The notes under the pieces were generated by a model. The model did not search any database. It saw only the letters and a program-made list of their open reading frames with translations, and was not told the origin of the DNA. 28,532 bases of DNA from JBEKHI01 sp050012355 (lineage in GTDB: Bacteria; Actinomycetota; Actinomycetes; Streptosporangiales; Streptosporangiaceae). Position numbers and translations under genes: made by a program. Position 1 is the stretch's first letter, and each line of letters starts with the position of its first letter. The stretch spans positions 1 through 28,532 of the forward strand of contig JBEKHI010000053.1 in the NCBI GenBank assembly GCA_050012355.1, given 5' to 3'. This document shows, one piece after another, positions 14,168 through 26,200 of this stretch.

Positions 14168-17100
14168 GTGCCTGAAATCGAAGCCGGTCGATACGAACTG
14201 ACCTCCGCGCAGCTTAATGTCTGGCGGCACCAGAGCCTGCACCCGGAAAGACCGATCTACAACGTAGGCGAGTACCTGGAGATCCGTGGCGATCTGAACC
14301 TTGAGGTATTCGAGTCGGCTCTACGGCACGTCATCGGTGAAGTCGATGCTTTCCATCTCCGCTTTCATGAGGAAAGTGAGAACGTGCTGCAACGCATCGA
14401 TAGGTCAGACGACTGGCCAGTGCGTTTTATCGACTTCAGTGCGGAACCTGATCCGCGGGCTGCTGCGGAGTCCTGGATGCGGACGGATATGCGCCGCCCG
14501 TTCGATCTACGGGAAGGACCGATCTTCGCGGAGGCTGTTCTTAGGATTGCACCGGAAGTTTTCTTCTGGTATCAGATCGCTCACCATATAGCTTACGATG
14601 CGTTCAGCGCATCGATTATCGCTTCCCAGGTCTCTCGTATTTATACAGCCCTGCTGGCGGGAAACCCCGTTGACGATGACATCCCGAGTCCTGTAACCGT
14701 CCTCTTCGACGCCGATCGTTCGTATCGCAGGTCAGCGGAATCCGAGCGAGACAGGGACTTCTGGCTCGATGTTCTGGCGGAATTTGAAGGGCCTGTCAGC
14801 GTGAACGGCCGTCCCGGACGAGCGGCGTCGCGGCCGCCACAGCGATATATGGATCATATCGGCCCGCAGGTCACGGCCGATATGCGGGCGGCCGCCTGGC
14901 GGCTCGGGACGAGTTTCGGTGCCCTTATGGTCGCGGCCGCAGCGGTTTATCTTCGCCGCATCACGGGGGCCGATGATATTATTATCGGCCTTACCGTCAA
15001 CTCAAGGCTGGATCCGCGATGCCGTAAGGCTCCCGGGATGGCGGTTAATACCCTGCCCATCCGACTCGCTGTGTGCACGACAACATCAGTTGCGGATCTC
15101 GTGCAGCAGGTAACGGCCACGATCCTTGATTCGCTGCGCCACCAGCGATACCAGTATGCGCAGATGCGTCAGGACCTGAGGCTGGTTAATGAGACCTTCC
15201 TCGGCATGATCGTCAATGTCATGTCATTCGACTATGCATTTCGATTTGGCGATTGTGTCGCGCACGCACATAATCTCGCGAACGGGCCGGTCGACGATCT
15301 GGGGGTCTCCGTTTATGACCGGTTGGCGGGTGATGGCATAGAGATCTCCTGCGATGCGAATCCGGAGCTCTATGGCGTTGCATTCGAGAAAGATGTGATT
15401 CGTCGTTATGTAAAAATATTGGACTGGCTGGCAACGGCGTCCCCCGACGAGAGCCTAGGCCGGGCGGAGATCTTGGACGCGGCCGAGCGGCGGCAGATTC
15501 TCGGCGCGTGGAACGACAACGCATCCGAAATGCCGCCTGCGGACGGGGTGCATGAGCTGGTGGCCGCCCGGGCAGCGGCCAGCCCGGACGCGGCAGCAGT
15601 GGTGTGCGGGAGCGAATGGCTTAGTTACCGGGAACTCGAGGAGCGGGCAGGCCGGCTGGCTCGGCTGCTGACGTCGCGGGGGGCGGGCCCGCGGCGAGTG
15701 GTGGCGGTGCTGATGGACCGCTCCGCCGACCTGGTAGTGGCGCTGCTGGCGGTGCTGAAGACGGGAGCGGCCTATCTTCCGGTCGATCCGGGCTACCCGG
15801 CCGGGCGGATCGAGTACATGCTCGCCGATGCGGACGCCTGCCTGGTGGTCGCGGACCGCCCCTGGGATCAGCTTGCCGCGGACGCGCCGGTGCTGGTGCC
15901 GGGCACGGGCCCGGCCGGGACGGCCGTCGACGATGCTGGCACCGGGATCCCCGGCCACCCGGACCAGCTGGCGTACGTGATGTACACCTCTGGTTCCACC
16001 GGGCAGCCCAAGGGCGTGACGGTCCCGCACCGGGCGATCGACCGCCTGGTACGCGGACCCGGTTACGCGGAGCTGGGCAGCGGGGATGTCGTAGCGCTGC
16101 TGTCATCGGTGTCCTTTGACGCCGCGACCTTTGAGATCTGGGGTGCCCTGGCTAACGGCGCGACGCTGGCGGCCGTTCCCGCGGGCGTGCTGTCGACTGC
16201 TGAGCTGGGCGGTTTCCTGGCCCGGCACGCGGTCACCGTGTTGTCGCTGACGGCCGGGCTGTTCCACGAGATGGCCGACGCGGATCCGGGTGCATTCGCC
16301 CGGTTGCGGTACCTGCTGGCGGGCGGTGATGTCGTGTCGGCCCGGCACTGCCGGGCGGTGCTTGAGCGGGTACCGTCGGTACGGCTGGTGATCCCGTACG
16401 GGCCGACCGAGAACACCACCTTCACCACCACGCACCCGGTGCGGACGGCTGACCTCGAAGGCGCGGACGGCGTCCCCATCGGGGCCCCGATCGGCGGCAC
16501 CCGGGTGTACGTGCTGGATGCGTACCTGGAGCCGATGCCCGCCGGGATGACCGGGGAACTGTATGTGGCCGGGGCGGGGCTGGCCCGCGGCTACCTGCAC
16601 CGGCCGGGGCTGACCGCCGAGCGGTTCACCGCGTGCCCGTTCGGGGCGGCCGGGGAGCGGATGTACCGGACCGGGGACCTGGCGAGGTGGCGGCCGGACG
16701 GGGAGCTGATCTTCTGCGGGCGGGCCGATGAACAGGTGAAGATCCGCGGGTTCCGTATCGAGCCCGGTGAGGTAGAGGCGGTGCTGGCGGCCTGCCCGGG
16801 GGTGGCGCGGGCCGCGGTGATCGTCCGCGAGGATGCCCCCGGGGACAGGCGGCTGACCGGCTACGTGGTCCCGGCCAGCCCGGACACGGACACCAGCGGC
16901 CTGGCCGCCGCGGCCCGGGATCATGTGGCGGCGCGGCTGCCGGAGTACATGATCCCCGCCCAGCTGGTGGTGCTGGAAGCGCTGCCGCTGACGCGGAACG
17001 GAAAACTGGACCGCCAGGCGCTGCCCGCCCCACGCCAGGACGGGACCAGCGGCCGGGCTCCGGCCAGCGTGACCGAGGAACTGCTATGCGGCCTGTTTGC

Positions 17101-17280
17101 CGACGTGCTAGGTGCGGAGCGGGTTGGGCCGGAGGATGACTTCTTCGCCTTGGGCGGGCATTCGCTGCTGGCGATGCGGCTGGTCAGCTGGGTGCGGGCG
17201 ATGCGAGGCATCGAGCTGGAGGTAGGGGCGGTGTTCAAGGCCCCGACCCCGGCCCGGCTGGCGGCCCGGCTGCAACAGGC
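14168..17280 (+). other. NRPS module 1: EntF-like C, A1, T1
   Basis: C1 (14195-15450) has AHHIAYDAFS at residues 138-147: the catalytic His pair is intact, but the Gly of HHxxxDG is Ala. Its C-terminal half (NVMSFDY, LANGPVDDLG) follows enterobactin EntF rather than the other C domains here. A1 (about 15545-17030) has FDAATFE and YGPTENTTF. The ten specificity positions read by eye are D-A-F-S-L-G-P-T-F-K. They are closest to the Val-type DAFWLGGTFK that I recall, but differ at two pocket positions, so the substrate is uncertain. T1 carries the carrier Ser at residue 999. Confidence 0.85.
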
Positions 17281-20200
17281 AGGGCCGGCCCGCATGCCGC
17301 TGGTGCCGCGACCGCGGCCGGGGCGGGTGCCATTGTCGTTCGCGCAGCGGCGGCTGTGGTTCCTGCGGCAGTTGGAGGGATCGTCGGCGATGTATAACAC
17401 GCCGCTGGCGGTGCGGCTGGAGGGAGAGCTGGACACCCCCGCGCTGGCCGCCGCACTGCGCGACGTGATCGGACGGCATGAGGCGCTGCGGACCGTGTTC
17501 CCGGCGTCTGACGGAGAGCCATTCCAGCGGATCCTGGACCCCGGGGAACTGGAGTGGGAACTCGAGGCAACCGCGGTGCCGGAGGCGGACCTCGCCGACG
17601 CGGTGGAGCGGGCAGCGGGGCGCCCGTTCGACCTGGCCAGCCAGATCCCGCTACGAGCATGTCTGCTGGCCACTGGCCCGCAGACGAACATACTCGTGCT
17701 GACAGTGCACCACATCGCTGGAGACCACTGGTCGGAGGCGCCGCTGGCGCGCGATATCTCAGCGGCTTACGCGGCCAGGTGCCAGGGCGACGTACCGGAG
17801 TGGGCGCCGCTGCCGATCCAGTACGCCGACTACGTGTTGTGGCAGCGCGAGCGGCTGGGCTCGGAGAACGACCCGGACAGCCTGCTGTCCCGGCAGGTGG
17901 CCTGGTGGCAGCAGACGCTGGCGGGTGCGCCCGCCGAGCTGGTCTTGCCGACCGACCGGCCGCGCCCACAGGTGGCGAGCTACCACGGGCACACAGCGGA
18001 CATCAGCATCCCGGCGGAGGTCCATGTCAAGCTGATGGCGCTGGTCCGGTCACAGGGCGTGACGCTGTTCATAGCAATCCAGGTCGGTTTCGCGATACTG
18101 CTGTCCAGGCTGGGGGCGGGGGCGGACATTCCGACCGGGACCGGGATCGCGGGGCGGGCCGATACCGCCCTGGATGACCTGGTGGGGTTCTTCGTGAACA
18201 CGCTGGTGCTGCGCACCGACGTGTCCGGTGACCCGGCCTTTGACCAGCTGCTGGGGCGGGTGCGGGAGTTCTGGCTGGGCGCGCTGGAGCATCAGGACGT
18301 GCCGTTCGAGCGGCTAGTGGAGGACCTGGCCCCGGACCGGTCGCTGGCCCGCAACCCGCTGTTCCAGGTCATGCTCACCGTGCAGAACACTGCCACCGCC
18401 GCCTTGGACCTGCCCGGGCTGCGCGCCCGGCGGCTGCCCACCGGCACTGGGGCGGCGCGGCTCGACCTAAGCCTGCTGCTCGGCGAGACCCGCGACCGGC
18501 AGGGCCAGCCGGGCGGGCTGCGCGGGACGGTTACGGCCGCCGCCGACCTGTTCGACCCGGACACCGTGCAGGCGATCGCAGACCGGTTCACCCGGGTGCT
18601 GGCCGCCGCTGCGGATGACCCAGGCGTGCGGCCGAGCCAGATCCAGGTCCTGGACGATAATGAGCGAGCCTGGGTGCGGCGGGGCTGGAATGACACCGCG
18701 GCGGCGGGGCCGGACGCGATGGTGCCGGAACTGATCTGCGCCCGAGCCGCGCAGCTGCCGGATGCGGCGGCGGTGACCGGTGGCGGGGCCTGGCTGACCT
18801 ACGGGGAACTGGCGGTGCGGGCCGCCCGGCTGGCCCGGCTGCTGACCGTCCGCGGGGCAGGCCCGGAGACGGTGGTTGGGCTGTGCCTGTCGCGCGGCCC
18901 TGAGATGATCACCGCGATCGTGGGAGTTTGGCTGGCCGGGGCGGGATACCTGCCGCTGGATCCGGGATACCCGGCCGGGCGGCTGGAGTACATGCTGGCT
19001 GACAGCGGCGCCCGGCTGCTGGTCACCGGTGGCGGGCTGGCGGGCGGCCTGGCCGCCGACACGGTGTTGGGGTTGGACGATCCGCAGGTGGCGGCCGCCC
19101 TGGCCGCCCAGCCGGCGTCTCCGCCGCCGGGGGAGGTAGCTGCCGGGCAACTCGCGTATGTGATCTATACCTCCGGGTCGACCGGGACCCCCAAGGGCGT
19201 CGCGGTGACCCACGCCGGGCTGGCCGGGCTGGCGATAGCGCAGGCCGGGCAGTTCGAAGTGACCGCGGGGGACCGGGTGCTGGGGTTCGCCTCGCCGGGG
19301 TTCGACGCGTCGGTATCTGAGCTGGCGGTGACCCTGACGGCCGGAGGGACGCTGGTCAGCCCCGGGCCCGGGGAACTGCTGGCCGGGCCGGAGCTTGCCG
19401 GGCTGGTGGCCCGGCAGCGGATCACGCACCTGACGCTGCCGCCGACGGTGCTGGCCGGGCTGGACCCAGCAGTGGACCTGGGCACGGTGCGGACCCTGGT
19501 CACCGCGGGGGAGGCGCTGGATGGCGGGCTGGCGGGCCGGTGGGCGGCCGAGCGGCGGCTGGTCAATGCCTACGGGCCGACCGAGACCACGGTATGCGCG
19601 ACGATATCCGGGCCGCTGCCCGCAGGCCTGGATGACGTACCGCCGATCGGCACCTCGATCGCCAATACTCGGGTGTACGTGCTGGACGGGTTCTTGCAGC
19701 CGACGGCGCCCGGGGTGACCGGAGAGCTGTACATCGTGGGGTCCGGGCTGGCCCGCGGGTATGCGGGCCGGGCGGGGCTGACCGCGCAGCGGTTCACCGC
19801 GTGCCCGTTCGGGTCCGGCGGGGAGCGGATGTACCGGACCGGAGACCTGGCGAAGTGGCGGCCGGACAGGCAGTTGATCTTCTGCGGGCGGGCTGATGAC
19901 CAGGTTAAGGTCCGCGGGTTTCGGATCGAGCTGGGTGAGGTCGAGGCTGTCCTGGCCGCCTGCCCGGGAGTGGCGCGGGCGGCGGTGACTGTCCGGGAGG
20001 ACACCCCCGGTGATAAGCGGCTGGTCGGCTACGTAGTCCCGGCCGACGACCCCGGCCCGGACCTGGCGGCCCGGGCGCGAGAGCATGCTGGCGCCAGGCT
20101 GCCGGACTACATGGTGCCCGCCCAGTTCGTGGTGCTTGAATCGCTGCCGCTGACCCCCAGCGGGAAAATCGCCCGGGCCGCGCTGCCCGCCCCGGATTAC

Positions 20201-23200
20201 GACAGGACCAGCGGCCGCGGCCCGGCCACCGTGACGGAGGAACTGCTGTGCGGCGTGTTCGCCGGGGTGCTCGGGCTGCCCGTGGTGGGGCCGGAGGATG
20301 ACTTCTTCGCCCTGGGCGGGCACTCGCTGCTGGCGGTGCGGCTGATCAGCCGGGTGCGGTCGATGCTGGGCGCCGAGCTTGACATCACGGCGGTGTTCGA
20401 GGCGCCGACCCCGGCGCGGCTGGCGGTGCGGCTGGGGCAGGCGCCCGCGGCGCGGATGCCAGTGGCGCCGCGGCCGCGGCGGGAGCGGGTGCCGTTGTCG
20501 TTTGCGCAGCTGCGGCTGTGGTTCCTGGCCCAGCTGGAGGGCCCGAGCGCCACTTATAACGCCTCGCTCGCGCTGCGGCTGGATGGGGACCTGGACGCCG
20601 CGGCGCTAGGGGCGGCGCTGGGCGATGTGGCCGGGCGGCATGAGGTGCTGCGCACCGTGTTCGCGGAGGCCGACGGGCAGCCGTACCAGCGGGTCCTGGA
20701 TGGCGGGGAGCCGGGCTGGGGACTGGAGACGGCGCCGGTGGCCGGGGCGGAGGTGGTCGAGCGGATCGCGGGGGAGCCGTTTGACCTGGCGGTGCAGGTG
20801 CCGGTGCGGGCACGGCTACTGGCGGCGGGACCTAGGGCGCATGTACTGGTGCTGGTGATCCACCATATCGCTACCGACGGCTGGTCGATGGGGGTGCTGA
20901 CCCGGGACTTGTCGGTGGCGTATGCGGCGCGGCTGGCGGGGCGGGCACCTGGCTGGGATCCGTTGCCGGTGCAGTACGCCGACTACGCGATCTGGCAGCG
21001 GGAGCTGCTTGGGTCCGCGGAGGATCCGGGGAGCCTGCTGGCACAGCAGGTGGCGTGGTGGCGTCAGATGCTGGCCGGTGCCCCGGCGGAGCTGGGCCTG
21101 CCTGCGGACCGGCCGAGGCCGGCCGCGGCCAGCCATCGCGGGCATGCGGTGTGGTTCCAGGTCCCTGCTGACGCGCACCGGCGGCTGGCCGGGCTGGCCC
21201 AGGAGCAGGGCGTGACGTTGTTCATGGTCATCCAAGCCGCGCTGGCGGTGCTGCTGTGCAAGCTGGGCGCCGGAGAAGACATCCCGGTCGGCGCGGCCGT
21301 GGCCGGGCGGACCGATGAGGCCCTCGATGACCTGGTGGGGTTCTTCGTGAACACGCTGGTGCTGCGTACCGACGTGTCCGGGGATCCGTCGTTCGCCGAG
21401 CTGCTGGGACGGGTGCGAGAGTTCTGGCTGGGCGCGCTGGAGCATCAGGATGTGCCGTTCGAGCGGCTGGTGGAAGACCTGGCTCCGAGCCGGTCGCTGG
21501 CCCGCCACCCGCTGTTCCAGGTGATGGTCACTTTGCACAACACCGCCCCCGCCGCTGCGGTCTTGCCGGGGCTGAGGATCTCTGACCTGCCGTCCGGGGA
21601 GCTACCCGCCCGGTTCGACCTGGAGGTGACCCTGACCGAGGCCCGCGACGGGCAGGGCATGCCCGCCGGGTTGCACGGAGGGCTGATAGCGGCGGCTGAC
21701 CTGTTCGGCCGGGAATCAGCCGAGGCGATCGCCGCGCGGTTCACCCGGCTGCTGGCGGTGGTGGCCGCTGACCCGCGGTCCCGGCTGCGTCAGGTGCCGG
21801 TGCTAGGTGAGGCTGAGCGGACGCAGATCGTGCAGCAGTGGAATGAGACGGAGGCCCCGGCCCCGGAGACGACGCTGCCTGAGCTGTTCGGGCAGCAGGC
21901 GGCCTTGAACCCGGACGCGGCGGCGGTGGCCTGCGGGGACACCAGTGTCAGTTACGGGGAGCTGAATGCGCGGGCGAACCGGCTGGCGCGGCTGCTGGTC
22001 TTGCGGGGGGTGGGCCCGGAGTCCGTGGTCGCGGTGGTGATGGACCGTTCCGCGGAGCTGGTGACGGCGTTGCTAGCGGTACTGAAGGCGGGGGCGGCGT
22101 ACCTGCCGGTAGACCCCACTTACCCGGCGGAGCGGGTCGCGTTCATGCTCGCTGACGCGAGTCCTCAATGCGTCCTGACGGCTGGCCGTCCGGCGGAGGG
22201 CGGGCAGGACAGGTACGGGGTACCGGTCCTGGCGCTGGACGGGCCGGGCGGGGCGGCAGGGGAACTGGCGGCCGGCGATGTGACTGACGGGGAGCGCACG
22301 GCACCGCTGCGGCCGGCGCATCCGGCCTACGTGATTTATACGTCGGGATCGACGGGGGTGCCGAAGGCAGTGGCGGTCCCGCATGCCGGGATCGTCAACC
22401 GGCTGACCTGGATGCAAGCGGAGTACGGGCTGGGCGCCGGTGACCGGGTGCTGCAGAAGACCCCGGTGAGTTTTGACGTGTCGGTGTGGGAGTTGTTCTG
22501 GCCGTTGCTTGAGGGCGCGCGGGTGGTCCTGGCCCGCCCGGGCGGGCACCAGGATCCGCGGTACCTGTCCGGGCTGATCGGCCGGGCGGGCATCACCACC
22601 GTGCACTTCGTACCGTCGATGCTGGAGGCATTCGCCAGCCAGGCTGATCCGCGTCAGTGCGGGAGCCTGCGGCGGGTGATCTGCAGCGGCGAGGTATTGC
22701 CGACCCATCTAGCCGAGCAGTTCGCCGGGCGTTTCACCGGGGGCCTGCACAACCTGTACGGCCCGACGGAAACATCGGTGGACTCGACCGCCTGGTCGTG
22801 GGACGGCGGATCCGGTCCGCCGCCGATCGGAGCCCCGATCGCCAACACCCGGGTGTACGTGCTGGATACGTACCTGGACCCGGTACCGGCCGGGGTGACC
22901 GGGGAACTGTATATCGCCGGGGCCGGGCTGGCCCGCGGCTACCTGCACCGGGCAGGGCTGACCGCGGAACGGTTCCTGGCGTGCCCGTTTGGCGGCCCGG
23001 GACAGCGGATGTACCGCACCGGCGACCTGGCGAAATGGCAGCCGGATGGTCAGCTGATGTTCGCCGGGCGGGCCGATGAGCAGGTCAAGATCCGCGGGTT
23101 TCGCATCGAGCCCGGCGAGGTGCAGGCGGTCCTGGCCGGCTGCCCGGCCGTGGCGCAGGCCGCCGTCACCGCTCGCACCGACGCCCCCGGCGGCACGCGT

Positions 23201-26200
23201 CTTGTCGGCTACGTGGTGCCCGCCGTGGGCCAGGACGGCACCGGCGGCCTGGCGGCTGCGGTGCGGGAGCATGCCGCGGCCCGGCTGCCGGAGTACCTGG
23301 TGCCCGCCGCGATCGTGGTACTCGAGGCGCTGCCGGTAACCCCGAGCGGGAAACTGGACAAGGCGGCGCTGCCCGCCCCGGACTACGCGGTTGGCTCGGG
23401 TGCTGGGCGCGGCCCGGCCACCGTGGTCGAGGAACTGGTGTGTGGCCTGTTCGCTGGTGTGCTGGGCGTGGAGCGGGTTGGTCCGGAGGACGATTTCTTC
23501 GCGCTGGGCGGGCACTCGCTGCTGGCGGTGCGGCTGGTGTCTCGGGTCCGGGCGGTGCTGGGGGCCGAGCTGGCGGTGCGGGCGGTGTTCGAGGCGCCGA
23601 CCCCGGCCGGGCTGGCGGCGTGGCTGGATCAGGCGCCCGCGGCGCGGATGCCGCTGGTGCCGCAGCCGCGGCCGGGGCGGGTGCCGGTGTCGTTTGCCCA
23701 GCAGCGGCTGTGGTTCATCGCCCAGCTAGAGGGCCCGTCCGCGCTCTACAACACGCCGCTGGCGATGCGGCTGGACGGCGATCTGAGGATTCGCGCCCTG
23801 GAGGCGGCGCTGGCGGATGTGATCGCCCGGCATGAGGTGCTGCGCACGGTGTTCCCGGCCGAGGGCGGGCAGCCGTATCAGCAGGTCCTGGGCCTAGCGG
23901 AGCTGGGCTGGCAGCTGCCCGTGACGCCAGTTGCGGAGGGAGATCTGCGCGCGGTGATGGCGGAGATTACCGCCGAGCCGTTTGACCTCGGAACGGATAT
24001 CCCGGTGCGGGCGCGGCTGCTGGGTGCCGGTCCGGAAACGCATGTGCTGGTGCTGGTGATCCATCACATCGCCATCGATGGCTGGTCGATCGGGATCCTG
24101 GCCCGGGACCTGGGTACCGCGTATACGGCGCGGCGGGAGGGCCGGGTGCCGGGCTGGGGTCCGTTGCCGGTGCAGTATGCCGATTACGCGATCTGGCAGC
24201 GGGAATTCCTCGGCTCGGAGGACGACCCCGACAGCTTGCTGGCCGGGCAAGTGACCTGGTGGCGGGGCGCGCTGGCCGGTGCTCCGGCCGAGCTGGACCT
24301 GCCGACCGACCGGCCACGGCCGGCGCTGCCCAGCCACGGCAGTCATGAGGTGCCGTTCCAGGTCCATGCGAAGACCCTTGCCGGACTAGCGGCGTTGGCC
24401 CGGTCGCGGGGCGTGACGTTGTTCATGGTGGTGCAGGCTGGCCTGGCGGTGCTGTTGTCGAGGCTGGGTGCGGGGGAGGATATTCCGGCTGGGACGCCAG
24501 TGGCGGGGCGGACCGACGAGGCGCTGGATGAGCTGGTGGGGTTCTTCGTGAACACGCTGGTGCTGCGTACCGACGTGTCCGGTGACCCGTCCTTCGCGGA
24601 CTTGCTGGGGCGGGTACGGGAGTTCTGGCTGATGGCGCTGGAGCATCAGGATGTGCCATTCGAGCGGCTGGTGGAGGACTTGGCACCGGACCGGTCGCTG
24701 GCCAGGAACCCGCTGTTCCAGGTGGGCCTGGCTGTGCAGAACGCCGCAGCCCCTGCTGATGACGGCGAGCGGATGGCCGGATTGCGGGTTGCCGGGCTGC
24801 CGGCCGGGGGCGGGGCGGCCCGGTTTGACCTTGACATAGCCCTGGCCGAGGTGCGCGATCGGGAGGGGCAGCCAGGCGGGCTGCGGGGCGAGCTGGTCGC
24901 CGCTGCGGATCTGTTCGACCGGGAAACGGCGGAGGCGATCGCGGCGCGGTTTGTTCGGGTGCTGACCGCGGTCGCCGTCGGCCCCGGGACCCGGCTGCGG
25001 CAGATCCGGGTCCTGGACCCGGCTGAGCGGGCCCGGGTGGTAGAGAGCTGGAACGAGACGGCGGCTCCGGTGCCGACCGCCATGCTGCCCGAGCTCATCA
25101 TGGCCCGGACGGCGGCGGCGCCGGATGCGGTTGCGGCGGCGGGTAACGAGGCGGCGGTCAGTTACGGGGAGCTGCTGGTGCGGGCGGCGCGGCTGGCCCG
25201 GCTGCTGGTCTCCCGGGGAGCGGGCCCGGAGACTGTGGTGGGACTGTGCCTGGACCGGGGTCCGGAGATGATCACCGCGATCCTCGGAGTGTGGCTGGCG
25301 GGGGCGGCGTACCTGCCGCTGGACGCGGGCTATCCGGCGGCCCGGCTGGGATACATGCTGGCCGCCAGCGGGGCGGGGCTGGCGGTGACCCGCGGCGGGC
25401 TGGCGGCCTCGGGCGCTGCCGCGGTCGTGGACCTGGCCGATCCGCGGGTGGCGGCGGAACTCGCCGGGCTGCCCGCGGTGCCCCCGGCAGGCGGGGCGGC
25501 CGGGGAGCAGGCGGCGTATGTGATTTACACCTCGGGGTCGACGGGGACGCCAAACGGGGTGGTTGTGCCGCATGCCGCGGTGGCGAACCTCGCCGCCGCA
25601 CTGAGCCCGGCGCTCGGTGCGGGTCCGGGGGCGCGGGTGCTGCAGTTCGCGTCGTTCAGTTTCGATGCGTCGGTGCTGGATGTGGCCGTGACCCTGGCGG
25701 CCGGGGGGACGCTGGTGATCGCCTCGGCCGACGAGCGGGCCGAGCCGGGGCGGCTGGCGGGGCTGGTCCGGCGGTCCGGGAGCGGGGCGGCGAGCTTGGT
25801 GCCGTCGCTGCTGGAGGTGCTGGATCCTGTCGTGCTGCCGGGGATCTCCCGGCTGGTGGCCGGGGCCGAGCCGCTGACCGCCCGGCTGGCCGCGATGTGG
25901 GCGCCGGGCCGGGAGCTGACCCATGCCTACGGACCGACCGAGGCCACCGTGATCGTGGCCACCGCGGCGATTACCGGCAGCGTCGGCGGGCAGCCGCCGG
26001 TCGGTACCCCGGTGACCAACACCCGGCTGTATGTGCTGGATCAGTGGCTGGAGCCGGTGCCGCCGGGTGCGACCGGGGAGCTGTACATCGCGGGCGCGCA
26101 ACTGGCCCGCGGCTACGCGCATCAGCCGGGGCTGACCGGGCAACGGTTCATCGCGTGTCCGTTCGGCGGGCCGGGAGAGCGGATGTACCGGACCGGAGAC

